A stretch of DNA of 64,000 nt from Rebecca billardiae RCC1528 (taxonomy: Eukaryota; Haptophyta), in contig OZ251250.1 in the NCBI GenBank assembly GCA_965240325.2, forward strand, positions 372,001 to 436,000, written 5' to 3'. The notes under the pieces are model-generated. The model had not been told where the DNA came from, did not search any database, and saw nothing but the letters and a program-made list of their open reading frames with translations. Each line of letters opens with the position of its first letter. Positions within the stretch are counted from its first letter, which is position 1. The position numbers and the translations under genes were made by a program. Positions 42,976 through 59,382 of the stretch are shown in pieces.

Positions 42976-43899
42976 GCCATCGTTGCAGGGCTTGGTGCAG
43001 CACCAAGCTCGGTTGGTCGCGACTCGCGCGATGCAGTCTGAAGTCGAGTCGCGCTGACGCTTGTACCGGTACAGGGGGGTCCAGATGGTGGCGGGTACTT
43101 CGATGGTGGCTGGCCAGGTAGTGCGGCACGTCCGTGCCTCTGGACGGGCATTGAGCCGTGGCGAGGTCGCCAAATCGCGCGGCGTGGTCCCAGAGAAGGC
43201 TGCTGCTATCACTGACCAGCTTGCTAGCCATGCCGGTCGTTGATCACCCCGCCGTTGACAGGCGCGCACACGCCACGCGTAATCGCATGGCAGCCGTGTC
43301 GGACGGCGGTCGCACGACTACCGCGTAGCCAACATTGATCGTCAGACTCACGACTTGTGGGGTCAGGCAGAACATTGATAGGTCTGCACCCTCGCCTGGC
43401 ATGCCCCAGAGGTCAACACAGCCATCAGAAGGGTGATCCTGCCCACTACTTGCCCATCCTTCCCATGCGCAGTCTCGCGCGCGCCGGTCACACGATGACG
43501 TGGACGTGGACGTGAGAGTGGTCGAAAAGTCGGAAGGGAAGCTGTCACTCACGCACGCGCGCTCGTACGGCGACGCCGACCGGCGAGTGCAACGCCCCCC
43601 TGTCCCGGACGTTGCACTCGCGCCTTGGATCGCGGTGGGACGGCCATTCACGCCCGCCATGGCTTCCCTTCAAAACTCCCCAACTTCATCTGGACCGCCC
43701 TGTAGGCGGTACACAGCAGTGACGACCGTCCGCCGGTGCATCCGCAGCCCGCCCGGCCGCCGCTCCGCGGGCGCGGGCCACGGCTCGACAGCAAGCTCGC
43801 CACCGAGGCGAAGCGCGAGAGGGCAGACCCGCCCGCACCCGGCCGGTCGCGCGTCGCTCGACGACGAGTAGCCTGCCCGAGCCGAAGCGCGAGCACGCC
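42976..43899. other. Gene-poor gap upstream of the BART-START gene
   Basis: No domain is recognised. The last 200 bp should contain the promoter of the following plus-strand gene. Confidence 0.35.
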
Positions 43900-45139
43900 A
43901 TGGCGGCCTCCGCGGCGATCAACGTGCCGGCCGTGCTTCGCGACATGGCGCGGGTCGTGCAGGCGCCCGAGTTCAACGGCTGGCGCGCAGGGTTCGTCGC
44001 CGAGCACCTCGACCAGTTCGAGTACGGCGACGAGAATCGGCTCGCCTACACGCCGATCCACGCCGCCTACTGCGAGGGCGTCGAGGCCGCGCTCGCGCGC
44101 TCGCTGCCGCCGGGCGTCTCGATGGACGCCTTCAGCGCGGCGCTGCAGGAGCAGCTGCGCGGCGGCGTGGGCGACGAGGCGGGCGAGGCGATCTCGGTGC
44201 TGCTGCAGGCGGGCGACTTCGCCGCCTTCAAGGAGATGATGCTCTTCGAGAAGGCCAAGCTCGACGACCCGTCCGCCGCGCAGCGCACGCCGGCCGCCGA
44301 CGCCTCGCTGCAGCACACGACCGCCGACGGCGTGCCGGTGATCGAGGCGATGCTCGCGCTGTGCGCGCAGCTGCAGTCGGCGGCGAGCTCGGACGGCTGG
44401 GAGAACGTGCTCACCACCAAGTGGATGAAGATCGACAAGCAGCCCGTGCCCGAGGCGCGGCGCAGCTCCAAGAGCGAGCTCTACCTGCGCGGCGTCTGGA
44501 CGATGGAGCTCTCCTTCGCCGAGGCGTGCGACATGATGTTCACCTTCGACGAGCGGCGGCAGCTGTGGGACGTGAACTCGCGCGGCTGCGAGGCGCTCCG
44601 CGGCGACCCGCGCGTCGACGACGACGTGGTCGTGACCGCCAAGCTCGACTTTGGCGTCCTGCTCCACCTCGCCGGCGTCCCGAAGCGGCTCACGACGCGC
44701 TCCATCCTCCGGTGGGACTTCCCGTCCCCCGGCGTCGTCACCTACGCGCTCGCGCCATGGGACGCCGATACCGACTCGTACGACCCCAACTCGATCCTCA
44801 AGCTCAAGGCGCGCGCGCGCGCGCGCGCGCGCGGCGGGCCGCGCGGCGGGCCGCGGGGCGACCGAGCGCGCGACCGCGCCGCTCACCGAACGCGTGGCCC
44901 ACGCGCTGCCGCCGCCGCCGCCTCCGCAGACGGGCACGATCGCGCCGCACCCGAGCGGCGACCCTCAGCGCTGCCTGATGACCACGCTCGAGACGAACAA
45001 CCTCGGCGGCGTGCCCAAGTGGCTGCTCGGGGGGCTCCTCAGCTACACGGCGCCGCAGATGATGAAGGGGCTCGAGCAGCGGTACATCAAGAACGTGCGC
45101 GAGCAGGGCAAGTCGGTCAGGCGGAAGGGGCGCTACTAG
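43900..45139 (+). CDS. BART-START fusion protein
   Basis: Two exons, 43900-44808 and 44930-45139, giving 372 residues. Residues about 15-120 are a BART domain (ARL2-binding-protein fold): FNGWRAGFVAEHLDQFE, ENRLAYTPIHAAYCEGVE and LLQAGDFAAFKEMMLFEK match the family in order. Residues about 155-370 are a START lipid-binding domain: WKMDK-like KWMKIDKQ, ELYLRGVWTMELSFAEA, and, in exon 2, TNNLGGVPKWLLGG. BART proteins bind Arl2/Arl3 GTPases and START domains carry lipids, so an ARL-controlled lipid carrier is plausible inference. The intron (44809-44929) starts with GC, not GT; reading through it instead gives low-complexity Arg/Ala sequence and destroys the START end. Confidence 0.85.
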
Positions 45140-45732
45140 CTAGTTAGGTAGTAGTATATATATATATATATGTGTATATATAGCAGTAAGGTACGGACCT
45201 AGTAGCAGCAGTATAGCTATATGTGATGGCGTTATATAGGGAACCTATATATCAGTCTATAACGGCGGAGTGTCTATGAGCGACGCCAAAGGCAAGAATC
45301 CAGGACCAGCCACCAGGGCTCGCATGCGGCACTTCCTGCGTTGCGGTCGTCCCGGCGCGCGCACCGCCGCACGCGCATCGGCGCCCGCAAGCAGTTGCTC
45401 GATGCCTCGAAATCTTATTATCCCGCTCGATTCCCTCGATGAGAGTCGATCGACGCACCGCGGTACGTCTCTACTGCTCTCTCTCGTCTGGCTCTGGCAT
45501 CAGTCTCTCTAGCTAGCACTCCACGGAACGGCTCTCCCGTCTCCGTCTCACTCCGCTCTCGTGACTCGTCTCGTCTCTAGTAGTCTTTTACTTAGACTTA
45601 CGCTCTCACTCACTCTCTCTCTCTATACTCTCTCTCTATATATCCGTATATATATATACGTACAGCAAAAAAAGACGAGCAGATTCACAGAGGCCCGAGG
45701 GGGTACATCGGACGCCGTCGGCGTCCGCCCCA
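45140..45732. other. Convergent intergenic gap with simple repeats
   Basis: Contains an AT dinucleotide run (about 45153-45182) and a CT-rich tract (about 45540-45650). No gene is seen. It probably holds the 3' untranslated regions of both flanking genes. Confidence 0.5.
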
Positions 45733-48700
45733 TCACACACGAGAATCGTCGCTGCTGTTCGACACCGGCACCGGGCGGTTGTACTGGCGAGTGGACTCGG
45801 GCGGCGGCCGCGGACGATGCGGAGACGCGCGCCGTTGCCGGCTGGCCGCGCCGAAGAATCCGTTGGCCGCGCCGAAGAATCCGGCGGCCGGTGCGGCCAC
45901 GTCAGCGCCCTGTGCAGCCGGCGCCGGCGCCGGACGCGGCTGCGCGGTGCGCGTGTCGCGCTTCGTGAGATTGGCAAACGACTTCGAGATCGAGCCTGCG
46001 AACGAGCCGAGGCGGGACTGGCGGCGCATCGCGGCACGCCGCTCCTTCTCCGCCAGGTCGGCGTAGAACTCCTCGTCGTCTTTCTGCGAGGCAGACGGGC
46101 GCGAGCGCGCGCGCAAAGGGGGGCGTGGCGTCAGCGGGTGCAGTGCGCTTGGAGGCGGCTCCCTCGGCGGGCGAGCGCCCTCGGCAGACGGGGCCGTGCG
46201 GCAGCGCGGCCCGCACCTTGAGCTTGCGGTAGTATCCCGCGATGGCCAACACGATGCACACCAGGAGGCAGCAGGTGAAGAAGGAGCTGACGGCGATGAT
46301 GGAGACCTGGTGACACAGCGACGCGCGCGCGCGCGAACGAGCCGTCAGAGGCGTGCGGCCGGTGCGCAGCGCCAGCCGAGCGCGCGCGCGCGCCGCGCGG
46401 CGCCGCGCGCGCACCTGGCCTGCAAACGGGATGTTGGCCGCTGAGGGCCCCAGCAGGCTGTCGTCAGCCCGCGGGGACGGAGCCGGCAGAGGAGGCGGGG
46501 AGGGCGGCGGCGGGCTGAGCGGCAAGGGCGGCGGCGGCGGCGGCGGCGGACTCGGCGGTGGGCTCGGCGGCGAGGGCGGGTTAGGCGGCGGCGCGGGCGG
46601 CAGAGGCGGCGAGGGTGGAGGCGGCGGCGAAGGCGGCGGCGAAGGCGGCGACGGGCTGGGCGGCGGTGGAGGGCTCGGTGGGGGCGCGGGTGGCGAGGAC
46701 GGCGGTGGCGAGGGTGGCGGCGACGGCGGGCTCGGCGGCGGGCGGCTGGGCGGGCTCGGCGGGACGGGCGGCGGCGAGTAGAAGTCGCACGTGCCGTCGT
46801 TGTACGTGGCGGTCGGGTTGAAGTTGCGCGCGGCCGGTGCCGTGCAGCCGCCGTACGCGCACTGGCCGTTGTCGACGGTCGCGAACGAGTCGAAGTTCTC
46901 CGCGATTGAGTCGGTGCAGCCGGGGAAGTTGAACTCGCACCCGGAGAGCACGGTCGCGGTCGGGTTGAAGTTGGAGGCCGTCGGGTTGGTGCAGCCGACG
47001 TACTGGCAGTTGGCCGACTCGATCGCCGCGTCCGAGCGGTAGTTGACCGCGGCCGTGTCGGTGCAGCCGACGATGAGGAAGACGCACGCCGACGGCGTGT
47101 TGGCGGTCGAGTCGTAGTTGGTCGCGGTCGGCTCGAGGCAGCCGAGGAAGATGCAGCTCGAGAAGTCGAGCTGCGTGACCGACGCGTCGTAGTTGGACGC
47201 GCCGATCACGTTGCACCCGACCACCTCGGGCACGCACGAGCCGTCGTCGTTGGTCGCGGCGGAGAAGTAGTTGGTCGCGGTGGGGTCGGTGCAGCCGGGG
47301 AGGATGCAGCTGCCGTCGTCGGTGGTGGCGCTGGAGGCGAAGTTGTCCGCGCTCGAGTCGGTGCAGCCGGGCACGGGGCACACGCAGCTGCCGTCGTTGG
47401 TCGTGGCGCTCGGGTTGAAGTTGGTGCAGCCCGAGAGCGTGCAGCCCGGGTACACGCAGCTGCCGTCGTCCTGGTTGGCGCCCGAGTCGTAGTTCTGCGC
47501 GGCCACGTCCGTGCAGCCGAGCGCGGGCAGCACGCACGCGCCGTCCGGCGCGTTCGCCGTCGAGTCGTAGTTGAACGCGACCGGGTTCTGGCAGCCGAAG
47601 TAGGCGCAGTTGCCGTCCACGTCCGCCTGCGAGTCGTAGTTGTCCGCCGCCGGATCGAGGCAGCCGACGACCGCGATGTTGACGCAGTTGTTGGAGTCGA
47701 CGGTCGCGCTCGGGTTGTAGTTGCCGGCAAGGGGGTTGAGGCAGCCGGTGAAGACGCACGAGCCGTCGTCCGTGCCGGCGATCGAGTCGTAGTTGTCCGC
47801 GGCCGAGTCGGTGCAGCCGAGCACGTTCACGAACAAGCACGCAGCTGCGTCGTTCACCGTCGCCGTCGAGTCGTAGTTGTCGGCGAGCGAGAGGCGGCAG
47901 CCCGAGTATTGGCACGAGCCGTCGTTCGTGTCCGCCGTCGAGCGGTAGCTGATCGAGGTCGAGTCGGTGCAGCCGAACTTGGGGTAGATGCAGCTGCCGT
48001 CGTTCGTGTTGGCGGTCGAGTCGTAGTTGCGCGCAAAGGTGAGCGTGCAGCCCCGGAAGACGCAGCTGCCGTCGTCGACGGTCGCGAAGGACTCATAGTT
48101 CAGCGCGGCGGGGTTCGGGCAGCCGGGGATGGCGCCCGTGCACGAGCCGTCGTTCACGGTCGCGGCGGACAGGTAGTTGTCCGCCTCCGGGATCGTGCAG
48201 CCGCTGATGACGCACGAGCCGTCGTCCACGGTCGCGGCCGACTCGTAGTTGTCCGCGCGCGTGTCGAAGCAGCCGCGGATGAGGAAGAAGCAGCTGCCGT
48301 CGTTCACCGTGGCCAGCGAGTCGTAGTTGTCCGCGTTCGAGTTCTTGCAGCCGGAGAGGAAGCACGAGCCGTCGTCCACCGCCGCGTCCGAGTTGTAGTT
48401 GGTCGCGAGCGGGTCGGTGCAGCCGCCGAGCGGCGAGATGCACGAGCCGTCGTCCGTGTTTGCCGTCGAGTCGAAGTTGGTCGCGGTCGAGTCGACGCAG
48501 CCGAAGTGGCGGTAGCGGCAGCTGCCCTCCTGGAGCGTGTTGGCCACCGGGTTGAAGTTGATCGCCGACGTGTCCGTGCAGCCCAGGATGCTGTACACGC
48601 AGACGGTGTTGCCCTGCGAAGTCGCGTTCGAGTTGTAGTTGCGCGCGAGCGAGTCGAGGCAGCCGATGATGTCGTACTCGCAGCTGCCGTCGTCCACGGT

Positions 48701-51700
48701 GGCGCGCGGGTCCGTGTTCGTGGCGTTGGCCGCGGTGCAGCCGAGGAACTGGCAGCTGCCGTCGTCGACGGTCGCCGTCGCGTCAAAGTTGTCGGCCTCA
48801 AAGTCGGTGCAGCCCGGCACGGGGCACGCGGTCGCGCCGTAGGTGATCGCCAGCTCGTTGTTGGTGCACGTCTGCTGCAGCGCGCGCTCCGCGAGCGCGC
48901 GCCGGCCGCGCCGAAGGTCGAACGCGCCGGGGCCCTGCCACGTGTCGATGGCGAACTCGTTGGCGGCGACCAGCTCGTCCGAGACTCGGCGCATGTCGAT
49001 CACGTTGGGCCCGTTGGCGGCGGTGAGGCCCGATGCGTCGCGCACCTCGACGATGAGGTCGTACACGTGCGTCGTGTTCGACAGCACCGAGACCACCTTC
49101 TCCTGCTGCGCCGGGTTGTCCACGCAAACGTCCGCGATGGTGCGCAGCACGGCGTCCTCGACGATGGTGCGGCTCGTGTACGGCCCCAGCAGCTGCACCA
49201 TCCGGCCGAGCCACTCGCCGATCACGATGGACGCGCGCACGACGTGGATCGCCTTGAGGTCGCCGCTGATGTACTGGGTGAGCGGCTTGTACGTCGAGAC
49301 GTCGACGAGCTGCGAGTAGTCGAAGCACGGCCACAGCAGCAGCTGCGCCGCGTCCTCCGTGAGGCTGTACGGCGCGTCCAGCATCCGCATGTACAGCGTC
49401 GTCAGCGGCGAGACCACCTTGCCCGTGATCGGCCCCGTGAGCTTGAAGGCGAGCGACCGGCCGCTGATGGTGTCGCGGCACTGCGAGGACGCGTCCACGA
49501 CCAGCTTCGCATTGCGGTCGGTGTACAGCGCGTCGTACGCGCCGTTGAGCGCGCTGACCGCCTGGCCGACGCGCGTGCCGTCGGGGCGCACCGCCTCGAC
49601 CAGGCAGCCGCGCCGCTGCGCGACCACCTGCACCACGCCGCGCGCGTACACAAACTGGCAGTCGGACGGGCTCTGGATGGTCGCCTTGTCGTCGTAGTTG
49701 ATCGCGTTCGTGTTCATGCACCCCTTGTACAGGCACTTGAGGTAGCGCGTCGCACCCGAGACGTAGTTGGCCGCGCTCGAGTCCTGGCAGCCGTACACCG
49801 GCGCGACGCACGTGCCGTCGTCGACCGTGGCGAGCGGCGCAAAGTTGACCGCGTTCACGTCCGTGCAGCCGGCGATGAGGCAGGTGGACAGCCCGAACTC
49901 CGTGTTGGCGCGCGAGTTGTAGTTGGTCGCCGCCGGGTTGGTGCAGCCAAACACCTTCGCCACGCAGCTGCCGTCGTCCACGTTCGCGGTCGGGTCGTAG
50001 TTGAGCGAGTTCCTCCCCGTGCAGCCGGGGTACGCCGCGAGACACCCGCCGCTGTCCACCGTCGCCGCCGAGCGGTAGTTGAGCGCGGTCGAGTCGGTGC
50101 AGCCGGTGACGGGGAAGATGCAGCTGCCGTCGTCCACGGTCGCCGTCGAGTCGTAGTTGAGCGCGCGCGTGGCGAGGCAGCCCAGGTGGCGGTAGATGCA
50201 CGAGTTGTCATCCGTGTTCGCGGCCGAGATGTAGTTGAGCGCGGTCGAGTCGGTGCAGCCGTCGACGGGGAAGACGCAGCTGTTGTCGTCGACCGTCGCG
50301 GAGCAGTCGTAGTTGATGGCGCGCGTGGCCATGCAGCCGAGCACCGAGTACACGCACGTGGCCTCGATGTTGGCGTCCGAGCGGTAGTTGATCGCGGTCG
50401 AGTCGATGCAGCCCGGGACGGGCAGCGTGCACGAGCCGGGGCGCAGCGTCGTCGCGAGCGGGTCGTAGTTGAGCGCACCCGGGTTGGTGCAGCCCTCGAC
50501 GAGCACGATGCACGTGCTCGGCACCGCCTCCGTGTTGGCGCGCGAGTCGTAGTTGGTCGCCTGCGGGTTGGTGCAGCCGACGCGCGCCAGGACGCACGGC
50601 GTGGCCGCCGTCTGGATGGTTGCGTTCGGGTTGAAGTTGAGCGCGCTCGGGTTGCGGCAGCCCTCGACGCGCAGGATGCAGTCGAGCGCGTTGTTCGACC
50701 CCTCCGAGTTGTAGTTGAGCGCGTCCGGGTTGTTGCAGCCGCGGTCGGTCACGAACTGGCACGAGCCGTCGTACACGGTCGCGAGCGAGTTGTAGTTGGT
50801 CGCGCTCGTCGAGGTGCAGCCGAGGATCGCGTACTCGCAGTCGGCGCCCTCGACGGCGTCCGAGACGTAGTTGAGCGCGAGCGAGTCCTGGCAGCCGCGC
50901 TTCACAAACGTGCAGTTGCCGTCGTTGGCGGTCGAGTAGGAGACGTAGTTGATGGCGCTCGGCACGTTGCAGCCGAAGATGACGCACTGGCCGTTGTCGA
51001 CGGTCGCGAGCGGGTCGAAGTTGATCGCGCGCGAGTCCGTGCAGCCCGGGCGCGGGAACGAGCACGAGCCGGCGAGGAAGCGGTTGGCCGTCGAGTCGTA
51101 GTTGGTCGCGCCCGTGGACGTGCAGCCGGGGTAGAGGCAGCTGCCGTCGTCCTGCGACTTGTCGGAGGCGTAGTTGGCGGCGGTGTTGTCGGTGCAGCCC
51201 CTGCAGCTGCTCAGGTCGCAGTCGGCCGCGGAGTTCATCACCGTCGCCTCCGAGTTGTAGTTGCACGCCGTCGAGATCGTGCAGCCCACCACCTGGTACA
51301 CGCACGAGCCCTCGTCCGTGTCCGCCGCCGAGTCGTAGTTGACGGCGGTCGAGTCCGTGCAGCCGAGCGTGTACGGCAGGCAGCCGGCGTAGTCGGTGGC
51401 GGTCGAGTCGTAGTCGGATGCCCACGAGTCCGTGCAGCCCGGGTGCGAGTACAGGCAGACGATGTCGTCGGGCTGGATGTTGGCGTCCGAGCGGAAGTTG
51501 GTGGCGAGCGAGTCGAGGCAGCCGGGCACGGCGTACACGCAGCACAGGTTGGGGCAGCCGCCGGCGAGCGAGTCGTAGTTGAGGGCGAGGGGGTCGATGC
51601 AGCCGACGCGCGGCGGCGGCGAGGAGGGCGGCGGCGGGCTGGGAGGCGGCGACGGCGGGGGTGTTGGCGGGGGGCTCGGCGGGCTCGGCGGCGGAGACGG

Positions 51701-53990
51701 CGGCGGCGAAGGCGGCGCGGCTGGCGGCGATGGCGGTGGCTCGCGAGGACGGTCGGATGGCAGCGGCGGGCTGGGCGGCGGGGATGGCGGCGGTGGCGGC
51801 GGGCTTGGCGGCGGGCTCGGCGGTGGCGATGGCGGCGACGATGGCGGCGGGCTGGGCGGCGGGCTGGGCGGCGGGCTGGGCGGCGGGCTCGGTGGTGGTG
51901 GCGGAGGCGGGCTGGGCGGCGGCGGGCTCGGCGGAGGGGACGGGGGCGGCGACGGCGGCGGGCTCGGCGGCGGGCTCGGCGGCGGGCTCGGCGGCGGGCT
52001 CGGCGGCGGGCTCGGCGGCGGCGGTGGAGGCGGGCTCGGCGGCGGGCTCGGCGGCGGGCTGGGCGGCGGGCTCGGCGGCGGGCTCGGCGGCGGGCTCGGC
52101 GGTGGGCTGGGCGGCGGGCTGGGCGGCGGGCTGGGCGGCGGGCTCGGCGGTGGGCTGGGCGGCGGGCTGGGCGGCGGGCTGGGCGGCGGGCTGGGCGGCG
52201 GGCTGGGCGGCGGGCTGGGCGGCGGCGGTGGCGGCGGGCTGGGCGGCGGGCTGGGCGGCGGGCTGGGCGGCGGGCTGGGCGGCGGGCTGGGCGGCGGGCT
52301 CGGCGGCGGGCTCGGCGGAGGCGACGGCGGCGGGCTGGGCGGCGGGCTGGGCGGCGGGCTCGGTGGTGGTGGCGGCGGCGGGCTGGGCGGCGGCGGGCTC
52401 GGCGGGGGTGACGGAGGCGGCGACGGCGGCGGCGACGGCGGTGGTGGCGGCGGCGGGCTCGGCGGCGGAGGGCTCGGCGGCGGTGAAGGCGGTGGCGGCG
52501 GCGGCGAGCTCGGCGGCGGTGATGGCGGCGGCGGCGGCGGCGAGCTCGGCGGCGGGCTGGGCGGCGGCGGCGGCGGCGAGCTGGGAGGCGGCGACGGAGG
52601 CGGCGGCGGCGGCGAGCTCGGTGGCGGGCTCGGCGGCGGCGGCGGCGGCGAGCTTGGTGGCGGGCTCGGTGGCGGCGGCGGCGGCGAGCTGGGCGGTGGG
52701 CTCGGCGGCGGCGGCGGCGGCGAGCTCGGTGGCGGGCTTGGCGGTGGCGGCGGCGGCGAGCTGGGAGGCGGCGACGGCGGCGGCGGCGGCGGCGAGCTCG
52801 GTGGCGGGCTCGGCGGCGGCGGCGGCGGCGAGCTTGGTGGCGGGCTCGGTGGCGGCGGCGGCGGCGAGCTGGGCGGTGGGCTCGGCGGCGGCGGCGGCGG
52901 CGAGCTCGGTGGCGGGCTTGGCGGTGGCGGCGGCGGCGAGCTGGGAGGCGGCGACGGCGGCGGCGGCGGCGGCGAGCTCGGTGGCGGCAATGGCGGCGGC
53001 GTCGGCGGCGGGCTCGGCGGCGGCGTCGGCGGCGGCGGCGGCGGCGGGCTCGGTGGCGGCAATGGCGGCGGCGGCAGCGATGGCGGCGGGCTCGGAGGTG
53101 GCGCTGGCGGCGGCGGCGGCGGCGGGCTCGGCGGTGGTGGCGATGGCGGTGGGCTCGGCGGCGGCGTCGGCGGTGGTGGCGGTGGTGGACTTGGCACTGA
53201 CGGTGGTGGAAGCGATGGTGGCGGGCTCGGCGGCGGCGCTGGCGGCGGCGGCGGCGGCGGGCTCGGTGGTGGTGGCGAGGGCGGCGGGCTCGGCGGTGGC
53301 GCCGGCGGCGGCGGTGGCGGCGGGTTCGGCGGTGGTGGCGATGGCGGCGGGCTCGGCGGTGGCGCCGGCGGCGGAGGTGGCGGCGGGTTCGGCGGTGGTG
53401 GCGATGGCGGCGGGCTCGGCGGTGGCGCCGGCGGCGGCGGTGGCGGCGGGTTCGGCGGTGGTGGCGATGGCGGCGGGCTCGGCGGTGGCGACGGCGGCGG
53501 CGGTGGCGGCGGCGACTCAGATTCGAGCAGTGCACGCGGCAAGGGCGTGTTGATGGAGTCGGCTTCGTCGTGGGCGTCCACAATGACGCCCTGTGCTCGA
53601 TGCGCATCGCCCGTGGAGAACCGGCTGGGTAGGCGGCGTTTGTGCGGCGGATTCGTCGCGAGCATGGTCGCGAGCATGGTCGCACACGTGGGAGGTGCGG
53701 ACGGGGCGACGTGGAAGGCGCGCGCTGCACGTCAGATGATGCACGGAGGGCCCCGGATGCGCCTCCCCGCGTGCCACCCCGGCACGGACGACCCCGATGT
53801 GCGATCAATCCGCCAGCGCGGACGCAGGCGGGGCACGCGAGCTCGCACACCTGTTAATGACCGCCGAGTTGCGACTCACGGATGATCGCGCCGCCGACTC
53901 GAACTCACGGGGAGACGACCCATCGATGTGCGCGCCAGAGCCGCGTGCAGCACCGAGCGCAGCGACGAGCACAAGCAGCGCCCTGACCAT
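45733..53990 (-). CDS. Giant secreted, membrane-anchored Pro-rich and Cys-repeat protein
   Basis: Four exons, 53990-53851, 53624-46415, 46306-46217, 46083-45733, giving 2,596 residues. Exon 1 encodes a signal peptide (MVRALLVLVAALGAARG). Order: a PPSPPP-rich block (about 82-720) including tandem SSPPPPPPSPPP units; 25 Cys repeats (about 721-1358); a non-repetitive domain (about 1358-1645); 27 more Cys repeats (about 1645-2327); a second proline-rich block (about 2328-2442); one membrane helix (exon 3, IIAVSSFFTCCLLVCIVLAIA); a basic tail. The repeat has the form G-C-x-D-x-x-A-x-N-Y-x-S-x-A-x-x-D-D-G-S-C, about 21-25 residues, also known from secreted bacterial proteins. The proline blocks resemble hydroxyproline-rich cell-wall glycoproteins. 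A cell-surface adhesion or scale/wall protein is the likely role. Every splice keeps the frame. Confidence 0.85.
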
Positions 53991-59379
<5,389 letters not shown>

Positions 59380-59382
59380 GCC

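Noticed and set aside
47909-52411. 1,500-residue plus-strand open frame
   Set aside because: Antisense shadow of the Cys-repeat arrays and proline blocks; its repeats mirror them.
51579-53885. Gly-rich 768-residue plus-strand open frame
   Set aside because: Complement of the PPSPPP block. The minus strand has a signal peptide, valid splice sites and recognisable domains, so that strand is coding.
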